Under the pieces are notes generated by a model. The model did no database searches and had not been told where the DNA came from. It saw only the letters and a list, made by a program, of their open reading frames with translations. Positions 30,295 through 30,396 of a DNA stretch of 30,396 nucleotides are shown here, one piece after another; the stretch's first letter is position 1; every line of letters starts with the position of its first letter. Origin of the DNA: a virus; the IMG/VR virus record IMGVR_UViG_3300014913_000053, positions 1 to 30,396 of that record; one strand, 5' to 3'. The position numbers and the translations under genes are program-made.

Positions 30295-30396
30295 CCTTTT
30301 TAAACGGCTTACTCTCAGAACATCCAAGCATATCATTTTCTCTATCAGCAAGGTCGGATTCGTGCGCAAGTATAGCTTCATATTCAAGCTCGCTAA
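30269..30396 (-). CDS. C-terminal end of a gene running in from outside the window
   Basis: The last 41 full codons are visible: SELEYEAILAHESDLADREN, then DMLGCSESKPFKKVDKKRVK and a final Asp before the stop. Acidic, then basic; helical. No domain can be assigned. The end carries a promoter for the next genes. Confidence 0.65.
   Translation of the reverse strand, partial: SELEYEAILAHESDLADRENDMLGCSESKPFKKVDKKRVKD

Overview
The window is part of the genome of a tailed double-stranded DNA phage (Caudoviricetes) with a T4-type head module. Every gene I can support lies on the minus strand, so transcription runs from high to low coordinates. Shine-Dalgarno sequences are strong, many genes overlap by ATGA, and promoters look like sigma70 promoters. 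The host is therefore bacterial, but nothing here names it. I see no tRNA, rRNA, CRISPR array or insertion sequence.

Layout in transcription order. 30396-27300: small Cys-rich and hypothetical genes, an HTH regulator whose 3' end is built from duplicated pieces, and a palindrome-dense control region at 28506-28674. 27225-25404: a CCA-adding-enzyme-like tRNA nucleotidyltransferase with an HD domain, followed by a P-loop kinase. 25333-21433: small accessory genes, an HTH-repeat/zinc protein, and an RlaP-like nucleotidyltransferase. 21340-17819: more small Zn-binding, HTH and hypothetical proteins, including a short protein that echoes the major capsid protein. 17822-14376: a broken Lar-like gene, a DHH phosphoesterase, a Thg1-like 3'-5' RNA polymerase, a frame-broken lipoprotein, an intact Lar-like zinc ribbon and hypotheticals. 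14372-11853: a Zn-ribbon protein, a PD-(D/E)XK nuclease and an SNF2-type helicase. 11787-165: the packaging and head module, with a putative small terminase, a large terminase carrying two inteins, the portal, two unknown head-region proteins, a small very basic protein, a prohead protease fused to a scaffold, and the major capsid protein. A strong intrinsic terminator follows at 93-137, and a new gene starts at 77.

Themes. (1) The large terminase is interrupted twice, at the Walker B site and in the nuclease active site. (2) Enzymes for both RNA ends (CCA-adding enzyme with HD domain, P-loop kinase, RlaP-like nucleotidyltransferase, Thg1-like polymerase) suggest a tRNA or RNA repair capacity; this is inference. 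(3) A 14-16 bp palindrome, CGAACTTGAGTTCG, occurs seven times. Two copies sit exactly 14 nt after the -10 box of similar extended -10 promoters, so it may be an operator. (4) At least five small accessory genes are interrupted by a frameshift or an in-frame stop although their ends still abut the next gene exactly, while all large genes are intact. This may reflect decay, recoding or local sequence error.

The remaining gene-less stretches are all under 300 bases. The longest are 14634-14815, 28506-28674 and 23493-23587, and they are described in the entries.
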